Part shown: positions 37,789 through 47,169 of the stretch, one piece after another
Position numbering within the stretch: position 1 is the first letter of the stretch
Layout: every line of letters starts with the position of its first letter
Assembly: GCA_963826975.1 (NCBI GenBank)
Contig: CAWGZJ010000011.1
Span: 992,001 to 1,056,000 of the forward strand
Source of the DNA: Palsa-883 sp963826975
GTDB lineage: Bacteria; Pseudomonadota; Alphaproteobacteria; Acetobacterales; Acetobacteraceae
DNA length: 64,000 bases
Direction of reading: 5' to 3'
The notes under the pieces: model-generated
Database searches by the model: none
The model's input: the letters and a program-made list of their open reading frames with translations, nothing else
What the model was told of the DNA's origin: nothing
Made by a program: the position numbers and the translations under genes

Positions 37789-39369
37789 ATGCGGATCAAG
37801 GCGCTTGTTGCGACGCGCTCCGGCTACACCGCGACCTGCGTCGTTGCAGCCATCATCACGACGCTGGTGTTTACGTTTCGGCGCGGCCAGGACGTAAACT
37901 GGGATCAGCTCAACTACCACCTCAGCATCCCGTTCCTGCTGTTGCACGGAACCTTCTGGGACAGCATCGCGCCGGCCGGCATCCAGAGCTATCTGAATCC
38001 GCTCGTTCTTATACCACAATATATTGTCATACGCGCGCTGCCGCCTTTGCTTGCCGCGACGACGATCGACCTGGCACAAGTCATGGCATTCGTCGTCGCC
38101 GCGCGGATCTGTCTGCGCATCGCCGGCCCTGACCCCGGCGAAGGCGGCTACGGCGCGGCGTTTCTCGGCTTTGTGCTCTGCGTCGCCAGTCCGATGGCAC
38201 TGTCGGAGGCGGGCACCACGATCGTCGACCTGATCACTTCGGTGCCAGTACTGCTCGCCTACCTTCTGCTGCTGACGCGAGATGACGCAGCCGCACCACG
38301 CCATGCCTGCCTGGCCGCCGGCCTGCTGCTTGGATTGGCTGCCGGCCTCAAGGTGACGAACATGGTGTTCGCAATCGGTGCACCGGCATTCTTCCTGGTT
38401 GGTCCCGCGCCGCCGCGCCGGCGTGTTGCCGGTTTGACACAACTCGTGCTTGGCGGTGTGGTCGGATTTCTGGGAATTGCGGGGTGGTGGCACCTCACGC
38501 TGTGGCGCCGCTTCCACAACCCGATATTTCCATATTTTAACAATATCTTCCGCTCGCCAGATTTTCCACCGATAGAGTTGCGCGACCGCAACTTCGTGAC
38601 GCACTCCCCGTGGGCAATGCTGAACTACCCATATTATTGGCTGGTCGGCGGCAGCACGACCCCAATCCGGTTGTCGCCCGCCAGCGAAACCGATCCCAAG
38701 GATGCACGCTTCGCCTTCGCATTGGCCGGCGCGGTCGCGGTGCTCGGCATCGCCGTGTTTCGCCGCTCGCGGCGTTTCGCACCGCTTGCCCGTCCGGAGA
38801 CTGGCCTGCTGCTTGCCTGCGCGATCGACTACCCAGTGTGGCTCTACACGTTCGGCATCCACCGCTACATGGTCCCGCTGGAAATCCTGTGCGGAACGGT
38901 GGTGTTGACGCTGGCGGGCTGGATCGCCACGGGGCTTTGGCGCGAGCGGCTGCTGCTGGTCCTCGTCGTGCTGACCCTGGCGCGCGTGCATGTGGGGACT
39001 TGGCAGCGCCTGCCGTGGCAGGATCAATGGCGCACGATCGCCGCCAGTCCGCTGACCTTGCCTGGCAGGCCGCTGGTGTTCCTCACCTTCGCACCAAGCG
39101 CTTTCCTGGCCCTCAGTCTGCCCGCCGAAGCGCGCTACGTCGATCTTGGCTGCGGCGAAATCAATTTGTGCGGTCCCGAGACAACTTTGACCCGCCAGCT
39201 GCGGGCCGACCTGAATGCCAACCCACCGTTTTCACTCTACGCCGTGATCCAGGACGGCCGTCCCCCGCGGATATCAGGCCTCACGGCATACGGAATGCGC
39301 CTCGGCACGCAGTGCCAGCAACTCGTGGTGGCGGCGAAAGCGTATCTGATCTGCGATGTTTTGCGGTAG
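37789..39369 (+). CDS. Polytopic membrane protein, glycosyltransferase-like
   Basis: A 526-residue protein with many hydrophobic segments. The early periplasmic loop DVNWDQLNYHLSIPFLLLHG and GIQSYLNPLVLIPQY resembles the acidic first loop of GT-C membrane glycosyltransferases, with two Asp residues near an active site. The C-terminal 100 residues are soluble and contain a Cys pair (YVDLGCGEINLCGPE). No closer family is evident. The start ATG 37789 is chosen because the first helix follows directly (TATCVVAAIITTLVFTF). It is the last plus-strand gene of the glycan cluster. Confidence 0.7.
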   Translation: MRIKALVATRSGYTATCVVAAIITTLVFTFRRGQDVNWDQLNYHLSIPFLLLHGTFWDSIAPAGIQSYLNPLVLIPQYIVIRALPPLLAATTIDLAQVMAFVVAARICLRIAGPDPGEGGYGAAFLGFVLCVASPMALSEAGTTIVDLITSVPVLLAYLLLLTRDDAAAPRHACLAAGLLLGLAAGLKVTNMVFAIGAPAFFLVGPAPPRRRVAGLTQLVLGGVVGFLGIAGWWHLTLWRRFHNPIFPYFNNIFRSPDFPPIELRDRNFVTHSPWAMLNYPYYWLVGGSTTPIRLSPASETDPKDARFAFALAGAVAVLGIAVFRRSRRFAPLARPETGLLLACAIDYPVWLYTFGIHRYMVPLEILCGTVVLTLAGWIATGLWRERLLLVLVVLTLARVHVGTWQRLPWQDQWRTIAASPLTLPGRPLVFLTFAPSAFLALSLPAEARYVDLGCGEINLCGPETTLTRQLRADLNANPPFSLYAVIQDGRPPRISGLTAYGMRLGTQCQQLVVAAKAYLICDVLR

Positions 39370-39464
39370 TCGGCCCGGCGCCGCCCGGGGCATCGCACAA
39401 GAGTACCAGCAATCGATTTACGCAGACCCGCTCATGGTGACCGACGTACATCGCACCGACCTCA

Positions 39465-41435
39465 TCAATGACCGGCACACATGATCGCGGTCGATAACGC
39501 CCAGCAGCCGGGATGCCCGATCAAAGCCGCCCGCAAAAACGCCTCGGATGGCGTGTCGTTCAGCACGACGGTCATCGTTCCGGGTGTATCCAATTGCGCC
39601 AGCGCCGCCTGTCGTTCGCCGTCGCAGCGTGCGGTCAACGCCGCGATATCCGTCGCGGTCATGCGCGAATTATGCACCGAGGTGGTCGGTCGGACGAAGC
39701 GCGAAACCAGCACCTGCAGGTCGGAAAGCTGAGCGAGAGAAGCCTCGCGCGCGTCCGGATCCATCGGTTCCGCGAACGCACAGAGATAGGTTGGCTCAAA
39801 GTTCACACGATTGGCCGGGCCGGCGGCAGCCAGGACGGCCTGCCGGTCCGGCAACCGGTCCGGCGGTGTCAGCGCGTCGTGGCGCAGACGGTTCCACAGC
39901 GGCGCCGTATCCCAGACTTGCAGACCGAGTGCCACAACAAGCAGCGTCAACGCCGCCCGAGGCGGATACAATCTCCACACGCCCGCGATTGCCAGCAGGG
40001 TAACCAGATAGACCACCGGCCAGGCAAATCGCGACGACGCCTGAAAGCTGCTGATAATCAGTGCGGTGGCGGAAGGCCGTGCCGCGAGGGAAACGACCCA
40101 GACCAGCAGGAAGAAACCGACAAACCGAAGGAAGCGGATCCGCCGCCATTGCCACGCTCGCAGAACGACCAGCGTCGCAATCCCCGCCAGCAGTAATCCG
40201 TAGAGACCGATCCGGACATAATCCATCGGGCCAAGAAGGCCGATCAGCGTGTGCAGCGTGCCACCATGTTCAGCGCCCCCAAGTACCGCCTGGCGCAGAC
40301 GCTCCGGGCCGATGCCGAGGATCAAGACCGGTCCAATACGCACAGCGTAAGTCACGGCAAAGACCATCAGCAAAACGCCGACGATGAGGCTTGGCAGATG
40401 TGCGCGCGCCAGGACGCCGATCTGGCGCCATGCGCGGATCAGTGTGGCAATGAGTAGCAGGACCATCCCCGAACCAAGCCAGGCGAAATCTTCACCGTTG
40501 CGGTCGGCAGGGAGTCTGGCGTTGCCAAAAACACCGCTCGGCGCGGGGAAAAACGGAGCGGCCAGATCGAGCGGCCACTGACCATAGGGTTTCATCGGAA
40601 TCGGCCCAAGCGCCAAATAGCCGCAGGCCCACATAACCGCGCCGATCACCGCCGCCATCGTTACGAGTTGCGCCAGAGCGGCGGAAATCGTCAGGCGCTC
40701 GGTCCACAGTCCTTGCAGCAGGCTGGCCAGCATGATCGCGAACATCATCGCGAAGAGATAGACGTGAACCAGCAACGCAACGACCAGGAGCGGTAGATGG
40801 TACAGAATAACGACGCGTCGCGATGCTTCGCGTGCCAGTTGCAGATGCACGGCCAGACCCAGCAACAGCAGAAACTGCGCGCAAAGAGCGGCATGGCCGA
40901 AGCGGAACAGCAGGACCGGCGTGAACACCGCGATGAGGCCGCCAATGATCAGCGCCGGCACATTCCGCACGCCGAGCACGTAGAGGCCGATCGCGCAGGC
41001 CGGACCCTGCGCCAGGTAGCAGAAGAAAATCCATAGCGGCAGATAAGGCCGCAGATAGCCATACCAACCTCGCGTGAGCTTTGCCGCCAGCGCCACGAGT
41101 GGAATGCTGTCCGTCAGGCCGATATTCGTTCCGGGTGGCAGACCAAGGTCCGGGACGATCAGCAGCGGCCAGCGCCAGGCATCGGCTATAAAATAGCGTC
41201 CGCCAATGATGTGTTGGGCAAAGTCGCCTTTCGGGTAGCGCCAGAACGCGGCTGCGCCGTCGAGAAAACCGAGCGGAAACGCGGCGATCGCCAATACGGC
41301 GACGACCGCCACTAGCACCACGCACGCGAACGCCAAGCGCGCGCGATCAGAGCTGACATGTCCCATTTGAATCTGCTCACGCGATGACAAAATTGGCACA
41401 AACAACCAGAGAGCCACTCGGTTCGGCCACATCAT
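39465..41435 (-). CDS. DUF6311-type polytopic membrane protein
   Basis: A 656-residue protein with about eleven membrane helices and a C-terminal periplasmic domain. GFLDGAAAFWRYPKGDFAQHIIGGRYFIAD and WPLLIVPDLGLPPGTNIGLTDSIPLVAL match the arrangement I associate with DUF6311, a GT-C-like family of unknown function often next to surface-polysaccharide genes. Its ATG overlaps the stop of the upstream heptosyltransferase-like gene (41432-41435), so the two are coupled. Function is inferred only from context. Confidence 0.75.
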   Translation of the reverse strand: MMWPNRVALWLFVPILSSREQIQMGHVSSDRARLAFACVVLVAVVAVLAIAAFPLGFLDGAAAFWRYPKGDFAQHIIGGRYFIADAWRWPLLIVPDLGLPPGTNIGLTDSIPLVALAAKLTRGWYGYLRPYLPLWIFFCYLAQGPACAIGLYVLGVRNVPALIIGGLIAVFTPVLLFRFGHAALCAQFLLLLGLAVHLQLAREASRRVVILYHLPLLVVALLVHVYLFAMMFAIMLASLLQGLWTERLTISAALAQLVTMAAVIGAVMWACGYLALGPIPMKPYGQWPLDLAAPFFPAPSGVFGNARLPADRNGEDFAWLGSGMVLLLIATLIRAWRQIGVLARAHLPSLIVGVLLMVFAVTYAVRIGPVLILGIGPERLRQAVLGGAEHGGTLHTLIGLLGPMDYVRIGLYGLLLAGIATLVVLRAWQWRRIRFLRFVGFFLLVWVVSLAARPSATALIISSFQASSRFAWPVVYLVTLLAIAGVWRLYPPRAALTLLVVALGLQVWDTAPLWNRLRHDALTPPDRLPDRQAVLAAAGPANRVNFEPTYLCAFAEPMDPDAREASLAQLSDLQVLVSRFVRPTTSVHNSRMTATDIAALTARCDGERQAALAQLDTPGTMTVVLNDTPSEAFLRAALIGHPGCWALSTAIMCAGH

Positions 41436-42640
41436 GGCGTCCCCAGCAACACATGAAAACAGTCCAGCACGAAAGCGGGATCATAGCTCGTTAGGGAACC
41501 ACCCGCCGGGTTCGCGGTTTCCCGATAGACGCCTGCCGGAGCCAGAAACAGACGCGTCGCCGGAACACTTCGATACGGATGTTGCGAAATCACAAAGGTG
41601 TTCGCATACACATATTGATGCATCGCCTCGTCGTGGAACGTGTGCAGCCCGAGATTGCGAATCCCAAGCCCGGCCGAAATCGCCCACAGCACCGAATTGA
41701 CGCTGATGCAATGCAATACCGGCGGTTCCGCGGCCAGCGCCCGCAGGATCTCGATGCTGTCGCCCACCGATATCTCACGTACGTCGATGCCGAGATAGCC
41801 CGGCGCGTCCAGCTCCAACCGCGTGAAACTGATGACGAACCGCCCCTGGTCCAGCAGGCCGCGCACCAGATCGACCGCATGCGGGTAGACATAGCCCGAC
41901 GACCGCACGTCAAACTGGCAACAAACGATACCGCTTGCCTGAGCCGCGCGCGCACCGGCGCGGATGCCGTCCAGCACCGCCTGTGCCCGGGCGGACAAGG
42001 GTTGCCGGGGCAGCAATGGCACCGGCACCGGCCAGGGCGGCGGCAGGCCGAATGTCTCGAACAGACTGGTCACGCGGTGCGGCACAATCGGGTCCATGTC
42101 ATACAGCACCGGCAGCACCAGGAAGTCCTCCGGCACATCTTTCAGTGCGTCGCTATAATCATAGTTCTTCCAAAACGATGCCACGCGCCCGCGATCGGTG
42201 ACGTGCCGGCCCTGGTAGCGGAACGTCCTGGCGACGCAGGGATTGGCGTCGAGCTGCGCGGCCACCAGGGGCGAGTTCACCTGGTCCAGTGAGGCGGACG
42301 CGTAGGCGTAAAGCGGCAGCTCCGGGTAGGCGGCCCGCAGGGCCTGCAGCAGCGGCGTTGCCATCAGGTAGTCCCCTAGCCCCATGAAGAATACCAACGC
42401 CAGGCCGTCCACCCGCCGCGCCGCGCGTGCCTGTGCGATATCATACCGGACATGCGTGCCGGCGGTGCTAAAGAACTCGCCCCGCTGCCGGGCAATAAGT
42501 TGCCGGCGCAGCGCCCGCATGCGGCGGGCGAAGGCGACATTGAATGCGCGTCTGTTCACCCAATCGAGCAACGTCCCGGGCGGGGCGCCATGCACGCCAA
42601 GCCGGAAATAAAGGCGCTTCACTGCAGAATGTCCATCCAT
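41432..42640 (-). CDS. Glycosyltransferase family 9-like protein
   Basis: A 402-residue soluble protein with LALVFFMGLGDYLMATPLLQALRAAYPELPLYAYA, the nucleotide-sugar fold seen in ADP-heptose:LPS heptosyltransferases (there GxGDxLxxTP). The C-terminal half has EISVGDSIEILRALAAEPPVLHCISVNSVLWAISAGLGI, resembling the GT9 donor-site loop in which a Ser/His-rich stretch sits before an acceptor helix. Context with the membrane protein downstream suggests glycan assembly. The ORF start overlaps the tail of the aroE-like frame, discussed there. Confidence 0.72.
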   Translation of the reverse strand: MDGHSAVKRLYFRLGVHGAPPGTLLDWVNRRAFNVAFARRMRALRRQLIARQRGEFFSTAGTHVRYDIAQARAARRVDGLALVFFMGLGDYLMATPLLQALRAAYPELPLYAYASASLDQVNSPLVAAQLDANPCVARTFRYQGRHVTDRGRVASFWKNYDYSDALKDVPEDFLVLPVLYDMDPIVPHRVTSLFETFGLPPPWPVPVPLLPRQPLSARAQAVLDGIRAGARAAQASGIVCCQFDVRSSGYVYPHAVDLVRGLLDQGRFVISFTRLELDAPGYLGIDVREISVGDSIEILRALAAEPPVLHCISVNSVLWAISAGLGIRNLGLHTFHDEAMHQYVYANTFVISQHPYRSVPATRLFLAPAGVYRETANPAGGSLTSYDPAFVLDCFHVLLGTP

Positions 42641-43694
42641 TAGTCCGAATCGTCTGGCTGCCGCGACGGCCGCGCTTCTCCATACGAGCCATGCAGACCA
42701 TTGTTAATCGATTCCATGACCTGCTGCCGTCACGCGGCAATCCGGGGCGGATATATGAATGGGTCGGCAGAACGGAACCGCGGCCATCATCGGCGTGCGG
42801 CTTCGCGCCGACAGCGCTACCAGGCGGCGGTGGCCAGCCGCTGCCCAGTGGCGGTCGTTCCAGCAAATCGGCCCAGTCGTTGCGCAGCAGACCCTGCCGG
42901 CCGAGCACGAAGTCGACAATCAAATCACGCCCCGCGATGAACATGTCCACCCCGGTCGCCGTCGGACAGCCGATTGCCCGCGCCGCCGTAAGCAGTGGTG
43001 TCACCTCTGGCACGGTGATCACATCACCCACCGTCATCGCCGGCGTGAGCCCGGCCGTCTGCACCGGCGGCGCATCATCGGAACGCATGCCGGCAGGTGT
43101 GGCGTTGGCGACAATATCGAATCCGGTCGGATCTGGCGAGCCTGCCATCGTTCGGCCCGCACCGCACGCGGCGAGGCGGCCGAGCAACGCATCGCGACGT
43201 GCCAGGTCTGCATCGTGGATGGCCAGCACGGCGACGCCGGCATCCAGCAGCGCCAGCGCGATTGCTGTGCCCGCGCCACCGGCGCCGACCAGTAACGCGC
43301 GCCGCCCGGCCGGGTCGCAGCCGGCACCGCGCAGCGCAGTGACGAAGGCAATACCGTCGAGCATGTCCGCATGCCAGGTGCCGTCCTGATTGCGGCGCAG
43401 CACGTTGGCGGTACCCAGTAACGCCGCGCGCGGTGTCGCGGTGGCGGCGTGGCGGAACGCGGCGAATTTGTGCGGCACGGTCGCCAGGATCGCATCGACG
43501 TTGTGCGCCAACGACAAGCCATCGAGGCAGGCATCAACATTGCCGACGCCGACGTGGACCGGCATCACATAGGCGTTGACGCCGCGCGCCTGCAGCGCCG
43601 CGGTGATCCCGGCTGGTGATTTCACCTGCGCGATGGGGTCGCCGACGATGGGGATCAGCCGCGTGGCGCCATCTGGCGGTGCAATCGTCGTCAT
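42468..43694 (-). CDS. Shikimate dehydrogenase family protein (3' end unresolved)
   Basis: AroE/YdiB fold: IPIVGDPIAQVKSPAGITAAL opens the substrate domain with the SxS-like loop, VPHKFAAFRHA carries the catalytic Lys, and LLVGAGGAGTAIALALLDAG is the NADP loop; ITVPEVTPLLTAARAIGCPTATGVDMFI ends the family region near residue 263. The open frame then continues for another 145 residues of low quality to 42468 and overlaps the next gene's start by 173 bases. A +1 insertion near 42900 would instead give a stop at 42704. The protein may be a quinate or shikimate dehydrogenase; no other aromatic-biosynthesis gene is near. Confidence 0.75.
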   Translation of the reverse strand: MTTIAPPDGATRLIPIVGDPIAQVKSPAGITAALQARGVNAYVMPVHVGVGNVDACLDGLSLAHNVDAILATVPHKFAAFRHAATATPRAALLGTANVLRRNQDGTWHADMLDGIAFVTALRGAGCDPAGRRALLVGAGGAGTAIALALLDAGVAVLAIHDADLARRDALLGRLAACGAGRTMAGSPDPTGFDIVANATPAGMRSDDAPPVQTAGLTPAMTVGDVITVPEVTPLLTAARAIGCPTATGVDMFIAGRDLIVDFVLGRQGLLRNDWADLLERPPLGSGWPPPPGSAVGAKPHADDGRGSVLPTHSYIRPGLPRDGSRSWNRLTMVCMARMEKRGRRGSQTIRTNGWTFCSEAPLFPAWRAWRPARDVARLGEQTRIQCRLRPPHAGAAPATYCPAAGRVL

Positions 43695-43820
43695 GGCCCA
43701 ATAGTCAGCCAGCCGCCGACGGTCAGGCGCGGCACGGCGTCGACGCGCTCGCTGTTGATCGCAGCCTCCATCAATCTATCGGCACGCACGTGGCAGCGCC
43801 GAAATCGGTGAATAGCGCGA

Positions 43821-44609
43821 TCAGCTTGCGTGCATCTTGCGCAGTGCGCCGGCGCGCGCCGTTGCACTTGCGGTCAGGAAAGCGGCGTCGTTGCCTGACA
43901 GGATGAATCGTGCACCAAGGCCGATATAGCGCGCCATCAGCTCTTCGTTGTAGATGCCTGCCATGCCGGGAAACTTGTTGTGCCGCTTGCAGGCGGCGAT
44001 CATCGCCTGATAGGCCTCGGTGACTTTTGCGTTACCGAAATCACCGTGGATGCCCATCTCGGCACAAAGATCGTTGGTGCCGATCAGCAGCACGTCCACG
44101 CCCGGAACGGCGGCGATCGCATCGGCATTGGCGATCGCCTTCGGCGTCTCCAGCATCACCACGGTCAGGTTGCCGGCGTTCAGTGCCGATGCGGCCTCGG
44201 CCGACTTCGCGGTACGCAGGCTGTAGTGCGGGCCGATACCACCCATGGAACGATGTCCGACCGGCGGATATTTCAGCTTTTGCACCACCTCGGCGGCTTC
44301 GTCCGCGGTATCGACATGCGGCATGACAATGCCCAGCGCGCCGTTGTCCAGCACGCGCGTGGCCATCGAATACTCGCCGTTCGGCACACGCACGATCGGT
44401 GCGATGCCGGCATCCAGCGCGGCCACCGCGATCTGTGCCGCGACGTCCAGCGACATGGTTCCGTGCTCGCAATCGATGAACAGCCAATCGAAGCCGGCAC
44501 TTTTCATCGCCACGCCGATCTCGACGCTGCGCATCATGCGCACGCCGCAGCCGAGCGATAGCTCGCCCTTTTCCAGTTTCTCGCGGGCGGGATTGCGGAT
44601 GGCGGCCAT
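43821..44609 (-). CDS. HpcH/HpaI aldolase/citrate lyase family protein
   Basis: Class II pyruvate aldolase of 262 residues. SAGFDWLFIDCEHGTMSLD carries the catalytic His; APIVRVPNGEYSMATRVLDNGALGIVMPHVDT, and METPKAIANADAIAAVPGVD with LIGTNDLCAEMGIHG, carry the metal-binding Glu and Asp. It would cleave a 2-keto-3-deoxy or 4-hydroxy-2-oxo acid to pyruvate plus an aldehyde. It follows the beta-lactamase-like gene by 18 bases on the same strand. Confidence 0.9.
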   Translation of the reverse strand: MAAIRNPAREKLEKGELSLGCGVRMMRSVEIGVAMKSAGFDWLFIDCEHGTMSLDVAAQIAVAALDAGIAPIVRVPNGEYSMATRVLDNGALGIVMPHVDTADEAAEVVQKLKYPPVGHRSMGGIGPHYSLRTAKSAEAASALNAGNLTVVMLETPKAIANADAIAAVPGVDVLLIGTNDLCAEMGIHGDFGNAKVTEAYQAMIAACKRHNKFPGMAGIYNEELMARYIGLGARFILSGNDAAFLTASATARAGALRKMHAS

Positions 44610-44627
44610 GTCAACGATTTCCTTTGT

Positions 44628-46130
44628 TCAGCGCCACTCCGCCGCGACGGCGGTGGCGATCGCGCGATTCAAAGCGGCGAGATCCATCGGGTAATCGGTT
44701 TCGTTGGCCACCGCCACCACCATGCGGCTGCTCCGCAGGATGAAGATGCGTTGGTCCGACGCGCCGGACGCCCAGGCGGTGTCCGGCGGCAGATCCGGGA
44801 ACAACCCGTCGACGTTGCTGCGGAAGCACGCGGCGTAACTGGTGCCGGCGTGGGTGGCGGTCAGTGCGTAGTCAGCCCAGGATTCCGGTAGAATGCGGTC
44901 GCTGTTCCAAACGCCGTTGTTGACGTAGAGCACTCCAAGCTTGGCGTAGTCGCGCAGCGTGGCGAAGCCGGCACCCGATGCGATCAGGTTGCCGACCAGG
45001 TCGGCGGAGTGCTGGTAGCTGCTCATGCCCAACCGGTCCGCCAGCAGTTGGTACGCGGTTTGGTGATACGGCAGGCCGCGCCGCTCGATCTGGTCCCGGA
45101 TGATCGCGCCCAGCACATTCAGCCCGCTATTGATGTAGCGGAATACCGAGCCTGGCACCGTGGCGATGATCGAGCGCTGCGCCGCCTCGAACGCGTTGCC
45201 AGCGTCGTGATAGACTGCGCTGTTTTCGAAGCCGAGCGTGACACGGCCGTGCTCGTCCATCACCGGGAAGCCAAGGCCGGATCGCATGCGCAGCAGATGA
45301 TCGATGGTGACGGCGTGCTGCGCCGCGCGCGGATCGCGCCAGAGCGGCGCGGGTGCCGGGTCGTGCACCGAGTTCAGCCAGCGGTCATGGATCAGCCGGC
45401 CGATGACCGTGCAGGTGATCGCCTTGGTCATCGACCAGGATGGGGTGACACGATCGGGATTGCTGAAGTCGCTGTAACGCTCAAGCAGGATCCGATCCGG
45501 CGTGGCGATCAGGATGCCGTACAGACCGCGCGATCCGCGAAACAGCGCATCCAGCGCGGTGGCGACCTCAGCGGGCGGTTGCTTCGGCTTATCGACCGCA
45601 TCGCCGACCGGCCAGGGCGTGGTGGCGTCGGCGCCGCGGCGCGGAATCGACCTCGGCTCGAACGCCGGCGCGACATGCCCACCCAGCAGTATCCCGCCAT
45701 ATCCCGCGCGCGCGATCGCCGATCCGACGATCGGTGGGCCAAAATCCGCGTCGCTCCACCGCACGGTGGCGCGGCGGTCAGTGTCGCTGGTCTCGATGCG
45801 AATACGCCCGGCCTTGTGGGCGATCGCGAGTTGCGCCGTTGCGGTGGCGTCCTGTTCACGGACCGCCAGACCACCCGGCACCATCGCCGCGCGCCAGCGA
45901 AAGTGATCCTCCGCGGTCGTGCGATCGAGGCCCGACACGTAGACCATGTCGGCAAAGCGCTTGGCCGCGAAGTTGATCGTGCGGGTGCGCAGTGCACGTG
46001 TAGAGGCGTCGTAGACGACCGGCTCCGGCAGGCCGGCGGCCGAGCCGTCGGGCACGAATATTGGGGTCCGATCGAAGATTGCCTCGATCGGACCGATCGC
46101 CGGCGTGGCCGGCCTGGTGACATCATTCAT
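44628..46130 (-). CDS. Serine hydrolase, beta-lactamase/class C family
   Basis: A 500-residue protein of the penicillin-binding-protein/class C beta-lactamase superfamily. The nucleophile motif is SMTK (in PSWSMTKAITCTVIG), and LLRMRSGLGFPV, VFRYINSGLNVLGAII and LADRLGMSSYQHS follow. Typical esterase or amidase members share these. The N-terminal 150 residues precede the fold and are not recognised. ATG 46130 gives MNDVTRPATPA; the frame's longer extension lacks support. Divergent from the enoyl-CoA hydratase gene at 46363; the 232-base gap holds no gene. Confidence 0.82.
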   Translation of the reverse strand: MNDVTRPATPAIGPIEAIFDRTPIFVPDGSAAGLPEPVVYDASTRALRTRTINFAAKRFADMVYVSGLDRTTAEDHFRWRAAMVPGGLAVREQDATATAQLAIAHKAGRIRIETSDTDRRATVRWSDADFGPPIVGSAIARAGYGGILLGGHVAPAFEPRSIPRRGADATTPWPVGDAVDKPKQPPAEVATALDALFRGSRGLYGILIATPDRILLERYSDFSNPDRVTPSWSMTKAITCTVIGRLIHDRWLNSVHDPAPAPLWRDPRAAQHAVTIDHLLRMRSGLGFPVMDEHGRVTLGFENSAVYHDAGNAFEAAQRSIIATVPGSVFRYINSGLNVLGAIIRDQIERRGLPYHQTAYQLLADRLGMSSYQHSADLVGNLIASGAGFATLRDYAKLGVLYVNNGVWNSDRILPESWADYALTATHAGTSYAACFRSNVDGLFPDLPPDTAWASGASDQRIFILRSSRMVVAVANETDYPMDLAALNRAIATAVAAEWR

Positions 46131-46362
46131 TGTTGGTACTGCTGTTTGCTGCCCGTGTGACAGGCGGGTGACGCTATCACCCGGCGCGCAGTCGGTCGAG
46201 ACCATCGCTGCGGCATCTTCGGGAGCAAGTTTCCTGTCGGGCGACGGGCGAGCGGCTCTTCCGCAGCATCTGCTGCTCCTGACCGGGCTGCTCGCCGGGC
46301 ACACCCTGGTGGGCCCTCTTTGACGCGCCCATGCTGCGTTGCGTCGGTCAGGAGGTCACTGC

Positions 46363-47169
46363 ATGCCGCACCAAGATTGGATCGAGATCAGCCGGGATAC
46401 GCGCGGCGTGGCCCGCATCACCATCGCCAATGCGGCGAAGCTGAACACGCTGAATCGCGCGGTGATGACAGCGCTGATCGATGCGGTTGGAAACCTTGCC
46501 GTAGACCCGACATTGCGCGTGGTGATCCTGCGCGGCGCCGGCGCGCGCGCCTTCATCGGTGGGGCCGACATCACGGAGATGGCCACACTCGGCGCCGACT
46601 CCGCGCGCGCATTCATCACGTTGGTGCATCGGAGCTGCGACGTGTTCCGCCGTCTGCCGGTGCCGGTGATTGCGCGCATCCAGGGCTATGTGCTGGGCGC
46701 CGGGCTGGAGGTCGCCGCCGCCTGCGATATGCGCGTCGCGGCATCGGACGCGATATTCGGCATGCCGGAGGTGCGGATCGGCATTCCCTCGGTGGTTGAG
46801 GCCGCGCTGCTGCCGCAGTTGATCGGCTGGGGGCGCACACGCGAGCTACTGCTGACCGGGGAAACGATCGACGCCGCCACCGCCGAACGCTGGGGCCTGG
46901 TTGAGCAGGTGGTGGCGCCGGAAGCGTTGGACGACGCGGTGGAACGCCGTGTCGCGGCGGTGCTGGCATGCGGGCCCGCGGCGATCCGCGCGCAAAAGAC
47001 GCTGATCCAGGCTTGGGAAAATCTACCGATGCAGCAGGCGATCCAGCGTGGCATCGACAGCTTCGCCGCATCCTGGGACACCGACGAACCGGCGCGGATG
47101 ATGGGCGGGTTCCTCGATGCGATGCGCCGACGTAAGATCGGCGGGTCGCACGGAGGCAACAACGCATGA
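46363..47169 (+). CDS. Enoyl-CoA hydratase/isomerase family protein
   Basis: Crotonase-fold protein of 268 residues. LNTLNRAVMTALIDAV, GAGARAFIGGADITEMA with the oxyanion-hole region, GYVLGAGLEVAAACDMRVA and PEVRIGIPSVVEAALLPQLIGWGRTRELLLTGE are standard. It hydrates or isomerises an enoyl-CoA. GGAGG at 46351-46355 sets ATG 46363. Its stop overlaps the TPP-enzyme start (ATGA at 47166-47169). Confidence 0.9.
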   Translation: MPHQDWIEISRDTRGVARITIANAAKLNTLNRAVMTALIDAVGNLAVDPTLRVVILRGAGARAFIGGADITEMATLGADSARAFITLVHRSCDVFRRLPVPVIARIQGYVLGAGLEVAAACDMRVAASDAIFGMPEVRIGIPSVVEAALLPQLIGWGRTRELLLTGETIDAATAERWGLVEQVVAPEALDDAVERRVAAVLACGPAAIRAQKTLIQAWENLPMQQAIQRGIDSFAASWDTDEPARMMGGFLDAMRRRKIGGSHGGNNA

